Positions 8,595-18,400 of a stretch of 54,636 nucleotides of DNA are shown here, piece by piece. Origin of the DNA: Fulvivirga imtechensis AK7. GTDB taxonomy: Bacteria; Bacteroidota; Bacteroidia; Cytophagales; Cyclobacteriaceae. The DNA lies in assembly GCF_000331535.1 (NCBI RefSeq), contig NZ_AMZN01000092.1, positions 1 to 54,636 on the forward strand, written 5' to 3'. Each line of letters starts with the position of its first letter. Position 1 is the stretch's first letter. The position numbers were made by a program, and so were the translations under genes. The notes beneath the pieces were generated by a model that was not told where the DNA came from, did not search any database, and saw only the letters and a list, made by a program, of their open reading frames with translations.

Positions 8595-8602
8595 TTAATC
8601 GG
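8583..8602. repeat. Perfect 20-bp palindrome over the stop codon of the SGNH/discoidin gene
   Basis: CCGATTAATCGATTAATCGG is its own reverse complement. It contains the TAA stop (8595-8597 on the minus strand) of the gene to its right. It could be a cruciform or hairpin acting in 3' end formation or a protein-binding site; there is no T-run on either side. Confidence 0.6.
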
Positions 8603-10745
8603 CTATTGGCACTTCGATACCCAAAATCTCAATTTCAGAAAAAGCCAATGGAGTGGGTTCTAGTTCATTTGCTTCTACTTTCACATATCTTACTAATCGT
8701 TTTTCCATATCTATAAAAAGAGCGTTATTTTGTTCTAGCCAACCACGCTTCGTTGGCGTGAAGGTCAAACTATCTAAAGATGTAGTTACTGTAAAATTAG
8801 GCTGTGAAGTCAAAAATGATCTTTCTTTTGCAGGAAAAATTATGAGTTGTTCGAGTTCATATTTATCGAGTAAATCTACCAGTAGCCATTGGCTGTTTTC
8901 GAAATTGGCTGGACCACTGCTCATATAACCCCGAGATTGCCAGTAAGACGTTCTCAAGCCGTCAACTACTTTATTACTACCCCATCCAGGCTGGTCGATA
9001 CTACTTGAAGTATAAGTAGGTTTGTGTAGAGCTACATTTTTTATTGGTGAAAAAAAGCTCTCATCAACAATCCTATCTTGTAAACTAGTGTAAATCCTTT
9101 CGGCTACCAAAGAACTGGTTACTTTCAAAATTTCGTTTGGATCATCAGGTACTTGTGAGTATTCCTTAGCGTTGATTTCTATTCCTGAACTCAAATGGTC
9201 TATTGTTGTATTTTTTAGTAGGTGGTAAATAATTTTGCTCTCCCTGGTACTCTCATAATTAAAAAAATATGAATTGATATTCAAAGACTGGCAATGCTCC
9301 TTTATTAATTGCATTGCTTCATAAAAACCGCTGTCGGCAATTATAATTTCACTGGCAGGTTCCTCGAAAAGCACTGTGTTTGGTTGATGATGATATATTT
9401 GTTTAAGAATATGCCTAATATATTCAAATGAATTATTTCTATTTAAAGAAAAAGAAAAGGAAATATCTAGTTTAGAATTTCTTTCCCTTGACAGTTTTTT
9501 AAGATTCGAAGAAAAATCCAATTCAAATTGCCTTCCTTCTTCAAAAAGATCCATGCTACCAGAGAGGATCAATACTTTGTGTCTATCCGCACGAGGCTGC
9601 TGATATAGGTTAAAAGTTAGAGTGTCTTTTAGAGTGGTAAACCATCCTGGCGATTTTTTTGTGGTACTTTTTAGCTTCACCCAATTTTTTCTTTGCGCAG
9701 AATCGATAAATTCTGATAGTATAGGATAAAACTTACTGGCTATTGCTTGGTGTCCGTATGCACTGGAATGAGCATCTTCTTGGCAGTGGTGTTGTTCTTT
9801 TCTAGTAATGTCTAAATTGATATTTTTTATATCTAATTCTTTAAAGAGTTCGCTGAGCAGCAAGTCATTGCTAGAGTTATAGGTACTATAAAACGCAAAT
9901 TCAATCTTTCTTTCGTCTAAAAAATTTTTTAATGACATTAAAGAATCTATGGACGTATTAACCGAGGTAGTGGGTCGTTTATCTTTGTAAAAGATTCTTT
10001 TTGTAATGTACTGATCTACCTTGAGTTTATCAGGGGCCAGCCATGGCCCTATTTTTTCTATTAGGGGCATATCGGCCTGAACATAAAGTTTACAAAAGTA
10101 CCGATATGAGTAGAGTAAGTCGTACGTTAGTTTGAAAAGATTGAAACCATAAAACTCTTTGTCTATATGTTCCTTTATTTTTTCCAGGTCACCTTCATCA
10201 GTATAGTCTATTACATAATCTTTGTATATGGTTCTGTGTCCAAATGACATGAAAGGGAATGGAAGTCGCTCGATTAAGATTAAATTCGGATCATAATGCA
10301 CTAAATTTTGCTTTATATTTTGATGGTTCATGTAATGTCTGGCTGCTCCATCTACTGCGCAGTTAATTACTTCTACTTTTTCAGGGTAGTTATCAAATTT
10401 TTTCTGTAAAAGAGATACATAACCATCAGCACCATCTGTGAACAGCCCAGTTACCTCAGAAGCACCTACGAAGAGAATGCGGTAGGTATCTATCGGCTTT
10501 TTTATGGAAAAGTCTCTACCTGGGAACCCATGTCTGTTGATTTTAAAATTTTTATTAAACCCTGGCCTTCTTATTTCTCCTGAGATATCAGCTATGTATG
10601 AATAGCCAAGTACGGGATCAGATTTGTAGATCAAGGGAAATATTTGTGTTTGCAGCTTATTTGAATAAGAGATACGAAGTAAAATTTCCAATAATAGAAA
10701 TACAATTGCTGCTGATAGACCAATTCTCAATACCTTTTTCATCAT
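8595..10745 (-). CDS. Membrane-anchored SGNH-hydrolase-like protein with C-terminal F5/8 type C (discoidin) domain
   Basis: 716 aa from the ATG at 10745 (an in-frame TTG lies three codons upstream). An N-terminal membrane anchor (about 5-25) is followed by a lumenal part. Block I of an SGNH fold is seen as LFVGASEVTG (Ser96 as nucleophile), then VINCAVDGAARHY, and a late AHSSAYGHQAIA that supplies a catalytic His. A second, less clear domain follows, in which an SGNH-like strand recurs (HKVLILSGSMD). The last ~140 residues look like a discoidin/F5-8C carbohydrate-binding domain: NVALHKPTYTSSS, VVDGLRTSYWQSRG, WLLVDL and a closing FSEIEILG. I infer a periplasmic or surface esterase or acetyltransferase-partner acting on glycans. 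The family is uncertain and block I has GAS instead of GDS. Confidence 0.75.
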   Translation of the reverse strand: MMKKVLRIGLSAAIVFLLLEILLRISYSNKLQTQIFPLIYKSDPVLGYSYIADISGEIRRPGFNKNFKINRHGFPGRDFSIKKPIDTYRILFVGASEVTGLFTDGADGYVSLLQKKFDNYPEKVEVINCAVDGAARHYMNHQNIKQNLVHYDPNLILIERLPFPFMSFGHRTIYKDYVIDYTDEGDLEKIKEHIDKEFYGFNLFKLTYDLLYSYRYFCKLYVQADMPLIEKIGPWLAPDKLKVDQYITKRIFYKDKRPTTSVNTSIDSLMSLKNFLDERKIEFAFYSTYNSSNDLLLSELFKELDIKNINLDITRKEQHHCQEDAHSSAYGHQAIASKFYPILSEFIDSAQRKNWVKLKSTTKKSPGWFTTLKDTLTFNLYQQPRADRHKVLILSGSMDLFEEGRQFELDFSSNLKKLSRERNSKLDISFSFSLNRNNSFEYIRHILKQIYHHQPNTVLFEEPASEIIIADSGFYEAMQLIKEHCQSLNINSYFFNYESTRESKIIYHLLKNTTIDHLSSGIEINAKEYSQVPDDPNEILKVTSSLVAERIYTSLQDRIVDESFFSPIKNVALHKPTYTSSSIDQPGWGSNKVVDGLRTSYWQSRGYMSSGPANFENSQWLLVDLLDKYELEQLIIFPAKERSFLTSQPNFTVTTSLDSLTFTPTKRGWLEQNNALFIDMEKRLVRYVKVEANELEPTPLAFSEIEILGIEVPIAD

Positions 10746-11071
10746 AATTGTCAAATAAAATTTTCAATCTATTGTTGGAGGGCTTGAATTTAATTTTAAC
10801 GGGAAAGTACTTAAATAATGGCTTTTTTGACTTTAAAGTAAATTCAAAGATGCATTATCCTTAACCAGTGCTTTATTTGGTTGGCTTTTATATTTAAGTA
10901 TAAAGGTATAAAATCAAACGTAAAAAATAGAATATTAGAGATTATCAATTACCTCATTCTTAGAATTCGATTTTTTGGCATGCCGTTGATCTGCTTTCCT
11001 ATATAAAAAATTATTTATACACAGTCAGAGTCACCTGCCAGGAGACTGGAAATAAGCAGCAAAGAAAAAAA
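10746..11071. other. 326-bp AT-rich gap, nothing recognised
   Basis: The region between the surface protein start and the end of the broken reductase has no open frame of note, no repeat and no clear terminator. It should carry the promoter of the gene at 8595-10745, but no exact TAnnTTTG box could be assigned. Confidence 0.4.
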
Positions 11072-12022
11072 CTAAGCCCACAATTCTTCAAGTGTATAAG
11101 AGTTGCCTTCGAGGGTCCAGAATTCACCGGTCACGTATCTGAATTTTTTATCCAGTCGGGCAATAGCCTGCATATCATCATCGCTGAGAGCAACATGAGT
11201 AGACTGCAGGTTTTGTGCGATGCGCGCGGGATTGACGGACTTCGGGATCACAGAGGTGTCCCTTTTCACCGCCCAGGCGATCAGCACCTCCGCAGAGTAG
11301 CCTTGTGTTTAGTGGCAATTTCGGCAATTGTCTGATCATCCAGCAAGCTTGGCTCGTCTTTGACTTTTAATGAGTCGGGTCGGTCGGCAGAGCCGAGAGG
11401 TGAATAGGCCGTGACATGAACATTATTTTTTCTGGAAAATTCCAGCATATTATTCTGCTGTAGGTAGGGGTGAAGCTCTATTTGGTTGACCTCAGGCTTT
11501 ATAGTAGCTGACTTCATTAAGCCGTCTAATCGTCCAATTCCAAAGTTGCACACACCAATATGTCTTGTCAGTTTGCGATTTAACATATCTTCCATAGCTT
11601 TCCAGGTCTCTTCCGTTGGAATGTCATTCAGAGGAATAAAGTCTTCAGCCGAACGGGCCAGTTGGGTCCCCTTTTTCAGGGCTACCGGCCAGTGGATCAG
11701 GTACAAGTCCAGATAATCAATTTGCAGGTCATTCAGGGTCTTTTTCAAAGCAGGTTCCACATCGCCAGGGTGGTGAGCATCATTCCATAATTTCGAGGTG
11801 ATCCATAACTCCTCGCGTGTTACAACCCCTGTGCTAAGAACTTCCGATAAGCGCCTCACCTACTTCCTTTTTATTGCCATAAATAGGCGCACAATCAATA
11901 TGTCTGTAACCGACTCTGATGGCTTCTTTTACTGCGTTGTACACTTCGCCCGGTGCTGACTTCCAGGTGCCGAGGCCGATAGCCGGCATTTGATCATTGT
12001 TACGGAAATGGTAGGTTTTCAT
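11072..12022 (-). pseudogene. Aldo/keto reductase, interrupted by two frameshifts
   Basis: Three consecutive frames together give one complete ~316-aa aldo/keto reductase. The N-terminal piece (11834-12022) has [11 protein letters not shown] and [18 protein letters not shown]. The middle piece (to 11281) has ITSKLWN, LIHWP, HIGVCNFG and NQIELHPYLQQ. The C-terminal piece (to 11072) has VIPKSVNPARI. Around 11845-11848 one extra base (an A between CTT and TCG on the coding strand) breaks GEAL-SEVL. Around 11293-11297 one base is missing: restoring a C would read T-P-A-E-V-L-I-A-W. All four catalytic residues (Asp, Tyr, Lys, His) survive, so the damage is recent or is a sequencing/assembly error. 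If intact it would be an NADPH-dependent carbonyl reductase of the cytoplasm. Confidence 0.85.
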
Positions 12023-12142
12023 AATGTCAGTTTGTATAATGTCTGATGTGTTAATGTTATCCTGTGTTGGATTGTTTAACCTAAACTAATACTTTTGGTT
12101 AAAAAAACACTTGGAGTTGATGTGAAATGGATAGAAATCTCA

Positions 12143-13306
12143 CTAATCCGATTTTACCCATTTGGGTTGAAGGACCATATGACAATCAGGGCAAGATCCG
12201 TCAGAAGTGAACTCTTTACTGTCAGATGCACATCCGCAGGGTACGCAATAATAGGCCCCGGTTTTCTTAAATTGGCTTCTGAGGATTCGTCCTTGTTCAA
12301 TTTGGTCGTTGCTTAGATGCCAGCTTGAGGCAAAGATTAATTTTACAATTTTAGTCATATGATCGTAGTCAATGGTCTCAGCTTCATCGGATACTTTGTG
12401 GTAATACTCAGTTAAGCCACTTGAAAAATAGATGAAAGGGATCAACTCATATTCGAAAGGTTTGTGGTCCGAATTGTATCGCTCCGGGTTATGTGGATTT
12501 AATATGTCAAGGCCTATCTCGTATGAAGAATTGAGGTGCTTTGTCAGTTCTGCCAATGGTTGAGATGTAGAATCATTGTGCAGCAGGTACACATAATTTG
12601 AAGCATTGTCTGCACCCGGTTTGTCGGAGCCTCCGACACCGTCAAGATTTACAACTGCTACAATCTTTTCTAAAGGAACAGGAGAATTTCTTACAAAGAA
12701 ATTTGATCCTAAAACCCCAATCTCCTCTGCTCCGGCATGCAGAAACAGAATGCTTCTGTTAGTACTTAAACCTTGCTCTTTTGCATCTAAAAATGCTTCG
12801 GCCAACTCCATGAGAGCAACTGTGCCAGACGCATCATCGGCCGCTCCGTTAAAAACAGAGTCACCTGCAAGACTCGCATCCGCTCCCAGATGATCATAAT
12901 GTGCCACCAGAATAACAACTTCATCTTTTAACTGTGTTCCTTCAATAAAAGCCAGCACATTTTGTGATTTACCATTGTTGTTCGGAATGCTTATTTCAAA
13001 AGGTTGAAAGTAAGCATCTAAATTGCTGGTTACACTTCCGTTTAAAGGTGGAATGCCATGGCCTTTGTAATATGAAGCCAGGTAATGTGCTACTGCGCGC
13101 TCTGCGCTGGTGCCTGCTTTTCTCCCCTGGAAAAAATCTGACGCAATAAAATGGAGTTGGGCGCTTAATTCTTCTGCGGTGATGGATTCATTTAATATTT
13201 GCCGGATTGAAACTTTGTTTTCTGTATCCAGCTTTTTAGGGTTGCTTTGTGCATTCAATAAAAATGGGAAAAGCAATAAAAGAACCAGGTAGATTGAATT
13301 TTTCAT
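12143..13306 (-). CDS. Secreted M28-family zinc aminopeptidase with C-terminal Cys-rich metal-binding tail
   Basis: 387 aa starting at the ATG at 13306. The frame is open further upstream, but that part runs into mnmE and lacks a signal peptide, whereas this start gives a clean one (MKNSIYLVLLLLFPFLLNAQ). The di-zinc site of M28 is complete: H136 in VAHYDHLG, D157 in GAADDASG, E194/E195 in HAGAEEIG, D222 in NLDGVG and H281 in SDHKPF. After the catalytic domain (to about 335) a tail carries C354, C357, C359, C372 and C375 (CVPCGC...CPDCHM), resembling the heavy-metal-binding/zinc-ribbon pieces found on other exported proteins. It likely trims peptides in the periplasm or outside the cell. It lies 112 bp downstream of mnmE on the same strand. 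Confidence 0.9.
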   Translation of the reverse strand: MKNSIYLVLLLLFPFLLNAQSNPKKLDTENKVSIRQILNESITAEELSAQLHFIASDFFQGRKAGTSAERAVAHYLASYYKGHGIPPLNGSVTSNLDAYFQPFEISIPNNNGKSQNVLAFIEGTQLKDEVVILVAHYDHLGADASLAGDSVFNGAADDASGTVALMELAEAFLDAKEQGLSTNRSILFLHAGAEEIGVLGSNFFVRNSPVPLEKIVAVVNLDGVGGSDKPGADNASNYVYLLHNDSTSQPLAELTKHLNSSYEIGLDILNPHNPERYNSDHKPFEYELIPFIYFSSGLTEYYHKVSDEAETIDYDHMTKIVKLIFASSWHLSNDQIEQGRILRSQFKKTGAYYCVPCGCASDSKEFTSDGSCPDCHMVLQPKWVKSD

Positions 13307-13418
13307 AAGCCAAACTTTTACAATGGTATAGTGATGAGCTGAATATACAGCTTTTATAAGGCTTCCAGGGAGACTCATAACACATATATTTTCAGCTAAC
13401 GAATGACAGAGAGTTCTA

Positions 13419-14801
13419 TTACTTCCCGATACAAAACTTCGAAAATATATTCGCCAGTAGATCATCCGTAGTAATCTCCCCGGTAATTTCCCCGAGGTAG
13501 TGCAAGGACTGACGGATATCCATCGCGAGAAAGTCACCGGTAATGTTATTGTCAAGGCCGTTTAGCACATCCATTAGTGCATTGCGGGTTTTGAGCAGGT
13601 TGTCATAATGGCGGATGTTGGTCACAATGGTATCACCGGTTTTGAAGTTGTCGAGGTTTACCACTTCCAGGATGCGGTCTTTGAGTGCATCCAGGTTCTC
13701 TTTGGTAGCAGCAGATATCAGTACGGAGCCTTTGATTTTCTCAATAGCGGCTTTTAAGTCAGGCTGGGCTTTGTCTTCTTTATTGCCCACTACTATAAAA
13801 GGTATGCCGAGGTTTTCCAGCTTATTGATATCCCGGTTTACGTCTACGAGGTTGTCATTGGCCATGTCGATCATATAAATGATCAAAGAGGCCTTCTTCA
13901 TCTGTTGTTGGGTGCGCTCTACACCGATTTTTTCTATTGTATCGGTGGTTTCACGAAGACCTGCAGTATCGATAAACCTAAAGGTAATACCTCCCAGATT
14001 GATCTCGTCTTCTATAAAATCACGGGTTGTTCCGGCAATATCCGAAACAATGGCTTTTTCTTCATTCAGAAGGGCGTTTAGCAGCGTAGATTTACCCGCG
14101 TTGGGCTTGCCGGCTATTACCGTGGGCACTCCGTTTTTAATGACATTCCCCAGATCAAAGCTATCAATTAGAGCATTGATCACTTTCAACAGGTTGTTGA
14201 TGAGCTGCTTGAGGTCATCACGATTAGCAAACTCCACATCTTCCTCCCCAAAATCCAATTCAAGTTCGATCATTGAAGCAAAATGGATCAGCTCTTCCCT
14301 CAGTTGACGGATCTGCTCGGAGAAACCGCCTCGCATCTGGTTGAGCGCCGCTTCATGAGAGGCAGCGGAGTCGGAGTTGATCAGGTCTGCCACCGCTTCA
14401 GCCTGCGCCAGGTCAAACTGGCCGTTGATGAACGCTCTTTTGGTAAACTCTCCCGGCAGGGCCAAACGCGCACCCTGAGCCAATAGCACTTTAATAATTT
14501 GCTTTACTATATAAGGAGAACCGTGGCAGGAAATTTCTACTACATTTTCCTTTGTGAAAGATTTTGGAGCTACAAAAAGGGACACCACCACTTCATCAAC
14601 AATTTTGTCGTTATCTCTTATAGTGCCGTAGTGCAGGGTATGGGAAGGCTGTTTTTCAAGGTCCTTACCTTTGAAGACCTTGTTACAAATTTTGATCGCA
14701 TCAGTTCCTGATACCCTGATTACCGCAATGGCACCCACCCCCGGGGCTGTTGCCAGTGCTACTATGGTGTCTTCTGTGGATCCTAATTGTACAGTACTCA
14801 A
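13419..14801 (-). CDS. mnmE: tRNA modification GTPase MnmE (TrmE)
   Basis: 460 aa from the TTG at 14801. The N-terminal formyl-THF-binding domain starts at TIVALATAPGVGAIAVIRVSG. The inserted G domain has GKPNAGKST, DIAGTTRDF, DTAGL and GNKED. The C-terminus ends with the invariant CIGK. With MnmG it installs the 5-carboxymethylaminomethyl group on U34 of certain tRNAs. The start is chosen because AGGAGA (14808-14813 on the minus strand) sits 6 bp ahead of this TTG, while the alternative upstream TTG at 14831 lies inside a TACCTTTG promoter box and cannot be translated from that transcript. No in-frame ATG exists near the conserved N-terminus. Confidence 0.95.
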   Translation of the reverse strand: MSTVQLGSTEDTIVALATAPGVGAIAVIRVSGTDAIKICNKVFKGKDLEKQPSHTLHYGTIRDNDKIVDEVVVSLFVAPKSFTKENVVEISCHGSPYIVKQIIKVLLAQGARLALPGEFTKRAFINGQFDLAQAEAVADLINSDSAASHEAALNQMRGGFSEQIRQLREELIHFASMIELELDFGEEDVEFANRDDLKQLINNLLKVINALIDSFDLGNVIKNGVPTVIAGKPNAGKSTLLNALLNEEKAIVSDIAGTTRDFIEDEINLGGITFRFIDTAGLRETTDTIEKIGVERTQQQMKKASLIIYMIDMANDNLVDVNRDINKLENLGIPFIVVGNKEDKAQPDLKAAIEKIKGSVLISAATKENLDALKDRILEVVNLDNFKTGDTIVTNIRHYDNLLKTRNALMDVLNGLDNNITGDFLAMDIRQSLHYLGEITGEITTDDLLANIFSKFCIGK

Positions 14802-14828
14802 AATTCTTTCTCCTGTTAATTTGAGGCA

Positions 14829-14836
14829 CAAAGGTA
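14829..14836 (-). promoter_or_regulatory. Putative Bacteroidota -7 box (TACCTTTG) of mnmE
   Basis: The minus strand reads TACCTTTG, an exact TAnnTTTG match 28 bp upstream of the TTG start at 14801. It rules out translation from the longer frame beginning at 14831. No clear -33 TTG was seen. Confidence 0.5.
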
Positions 14837-15485
14837 CATAAATTGTGAATATGCTTGAGCGGAATTTAACACCTTGTAACTTGATAGTTAAACTACTTTA
14901 TGAGTGAATATTATTCTTTATGTTTTTATTAAATATTTGTTATTATATATTAAATTAATAAAAATTATAGGTTTTGGTATTTTAAATTCCAATTAGCTAA
15001 TTTTATATAGCTTACACGGAACAGGGTGTCATATCGAGGCTTTATTAGTTACCCGAACTTTTCTTGATATGAAATCAAATTCGACTACAGCTTCTGGCAT
15101 TCGATGCTTGTTACCTAATCTGTATTCTACGGCATTGGTTTTTTTGTTGCGTACAGATCTCCGAATTTGCGGAATCTAACCTTTTATAAATATAATATCT
15201 CCTTAGTCAATCAAGAGGCACATCTTTTGCCTTCTCAAAGCTACGAAACAAGCGTAAGGACGGATGAAATAGTGCTTTTGGTTGTTTTAACCATAACAAG
15301 GCTGCACTTGGGACAGAAATGCTTTTTATTTCCTCTTGATCTCCGCTGAGGGTGTGGATTTTCGGTGTCAAAAGTGAGGCAATTTCTACCTCCATTTTTA
15401 CTTCAGGGCTTGTTTTACTTACAATTATCAATGTTATCATCTGACAATTTAATTTTTACTTATGAACCAATAAATACTTAAAAAA
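14837..15485. other. 649-bp AT-rich gap between mnmE and the type IX-secreted protein gene
   Basis: No supported gene. Overlapping frames exist on both strands (minus 15207-15440, 77 codons; plus 15167-15349, 60 codons). Neither has a recognisable motif, signal peptide or promoter, and they occupy the same bases. The motif at 15024-15040 (GGGTGTCATATCGAGGC) resembles 54562-54578. Promoters for both flanking genes should lie here. Confidence 0.35.
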
Positions 15486-18400
15486 ATGAAAGCGTTGGCT
15501 TCCGCATTTACTTTTTCAGCATGTAAGATCATGCTATGTTCTATAGTTGTTGCACAGGGACTGGTTCCACCGTCAGATATTTCTGTTGATCATATTAATT
15601 CCTCCAATGTCTCTTTTTCATGGAACTATTTAGGTGTTGGTCAGGATGGCTTTGTAGTAGAACGCAGCGAATCCTCCGGGGGAGGTTTTCAGGTAGTTGC
15701 AGATCTGGGTCCGGGTGTATTTCAGTATACCGATACAGACATTTCCGGCAATAAAAGCTATTTCTACAGGGTGAAAGCCTACAATGAGACAGAACAATCT
15801 ACCTACAGTACGATGGTCCAGGGGCCACCGGTTGTACAACTGCAGATGGACGATATGGATAAATTAGCTCCTGATCAAGTGGCGGCACATTTAACAATTT
15901 CCGGTGTACCTCAAATGGATTTCCTGCAAGTGGAAAGTACAAGCAAATTTGCATCCATAGAGCTTGGGTATGATGAAGATGCTGTTTACACCCAAAATCC
16001 GTTAAAACTGAACAAATCCGGATACCAATTTCTTGAGTTGACCCTGAAAGATTTCAGTAACACCAATTGGAGCAAAGTTCACTTCCGGCTCAACGGAAAG
16101 GCAGGTGTAATTGTTGGTAATTACCTGGACGATGCCGCAGAACTTGAGGATGGCTGGCTGGAGGTGAGTATTCCCCTGGCTGACTTTGCAGAAAAGGAAC
16201 AAGTTCAGTTTATTTCATTTCCTCATGCTAATCACGTCAATTTTGGAGTGAAAGAAATATCCTTTGCGGGTGATGATTCACATTTCCAATGGTTTGGCGC
16301 TGAAAAGTATGACAACTCCAGAAAAGAAAACATAGCCGGACAAAGCAGCTTGGTTTTTAATTCTATTGGAGTACATCCCGAGGCAATTCAATTGGACGTG
16401 TCACGGAATGGCCAAAATGTTGACTATTCACAGATATCTATGCCCTGGCATCCATTCCATCTAAATTTAACACCCGGCGAAAGTGTTATTGTAGGTTCGT
16501 TGATTGATAGAGAGGGTACTTCTTATTATTCAGATCCATTAAATTACTCAATTTCCAAAGGCCCGAGATATCAGGTGACCCATGTGAGTTGCAAGGGAGG
16601 AAGTGATGGTAGCATTGATCTGATAGTAGAAGGGGGAACCCCTCCGTATGCGTTTACATGGAATAATGGCAGTAACAGTGAGGATATTGCAGGACTTTCG
16701 GCTGGTGTTTACACTGTAGAAATAAAAGATGCGTTCCAAAAAACAGCCTCTTTAACTGTGCTGGTGGACGAACCGCAGGCATTGTCAGCCACCCTGGATT
16801 ATACAGAGTGCAACTATAAGGAGGCGCAATTGCAAGTAAAAGGAGGTACTGCTCCGTATAGTTACAGTATTGATAATGCTCCCTTTCAGACATTAGGAGT
16901 TGCGTCTGCAGAAGTATGGAGAATGTTTGCTAATTACAATGGCTGGGTGGTGCCTGTAGGAGGTGTGGAGGTAGACGCTGAAGATAATGTATATTTTGCC
17001 GGAGAATATGATCAGGTGATCAGGTTTGAAGATGGTAGTGTAGGAGAGGAGGGGAAGGAAGGTATTTATCTGGCTAGCGCTTATGCCAATGGTGAATTCA
17101 AATGGAAAGTAAATTTCATTGGGGGTAGGTTCGCTGACCTGGCTGTGGATGCCAATGGAAATAGTGTGCTGGCCTTTAACGTAAGTGGCCAGGGTGAGTT
17201 AATTACTCCGGACGGAAGTCTGGTGTTGAAGGAAAACGGTTATATCGCACGATTTGATAAAAAAGGGAATTTGCTTTGGATACATAAAATTGTCAAAGGG
17301 GTCTACAATGTAGGTGTTGATGCCCAGGAGAATATCTATGTTGCAGGCACAACCTCCAGTAATACCTTTGAGGGTACTTCATTCGGCAATATCCTTGGGC
17401 CTACAGATCTCTATCTGGCAAAGTATAACAGCAATGGCATTTTTCAATGGGTGAAACCCATAAAGGGAAAGAACACCGAGGAAAACCATGATATGCATGT
17501 TGCCGCCAATGGGGATATTTTTCTCACTGGTGGCTTTGCTACAGATATTTCCTTTGGTGGAATATATTTGAAAAGCTCAGGACTCAGAGATGCCTATATA
17601 GCCAAATATAATTCTCAGGGAGTGGCTCAATGGGCCAATCAGGGAGGCGGAGCAAAGAACCATGATTACGGAAGGGCTATAACCTTGGATAAAGCCGGGA
17701 ATGTATATGTAATGGCTCATTTCCGCAGCAATTTATCTTCATTTGGGGATGCGCAGTTTGCCGGGGCGGTAATGATACTCGCACGTCTTAATGGTGTTAA
17801 CGGAGCCATTGAGTGGGCTACGGAATACGTACAGATCACGGGTATGCCCACGTTCGATATGGCCTATGATATAGCTGCTGATATTGATGGAAAAATATAT
17901 GTATCCGGGGAAATGGCCTGGAGCTGGCTGAGGGGTGAAGGCGGATTTGATCTTTATATAGGAAGTTACCTGCTCACATTCGATGATACCGGAGCTGTAC
18001 TCAACAGACGGGCTACCGGAGACTATTCCTACGGTCAAAACTTTGTACCACTAGCTGCTACCTATGACAATCACCTGATCTATGTTGACCATACCTATGG
18101 CTTGTCTATAGTGAAGCGTGGACCGGCCATGAGCAGTACCATTGCGATTGACCCGGCCCTCGACCAGGAGATAATAGTGAGAGATGCTAACTATTGTACC
18201 TATACTATCGATGATCTTTCACCGGAGTCCGAGGCAGAGCAGCCTGCAATATGTTATGTGACAGCAACTTCCGAAGGTAGCAATCAGGTGGTGTGGAACA
18301 CGGTTTCAGGGACCTCTGCCAATGGGTTTAATATCTACAGATCAGAGGATCATGTTGGTGAGTACAAATTAATTGGTACTGTTGCAGGAACTGTTAATGA

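Noticed and set aside
12095-12316. Plus-strand frame over the start of the M28 region
   Set aside because: It is the antisense of the Cys-rich tail of the peptidase gene and has no independent support.
13307-13555. Upstream extension of the M28 peptidase frame by 83 codons
   Set aside because: The extension runs into mnmE on the same strand, is low in coding character and would bury the signal peptide inside the protein.
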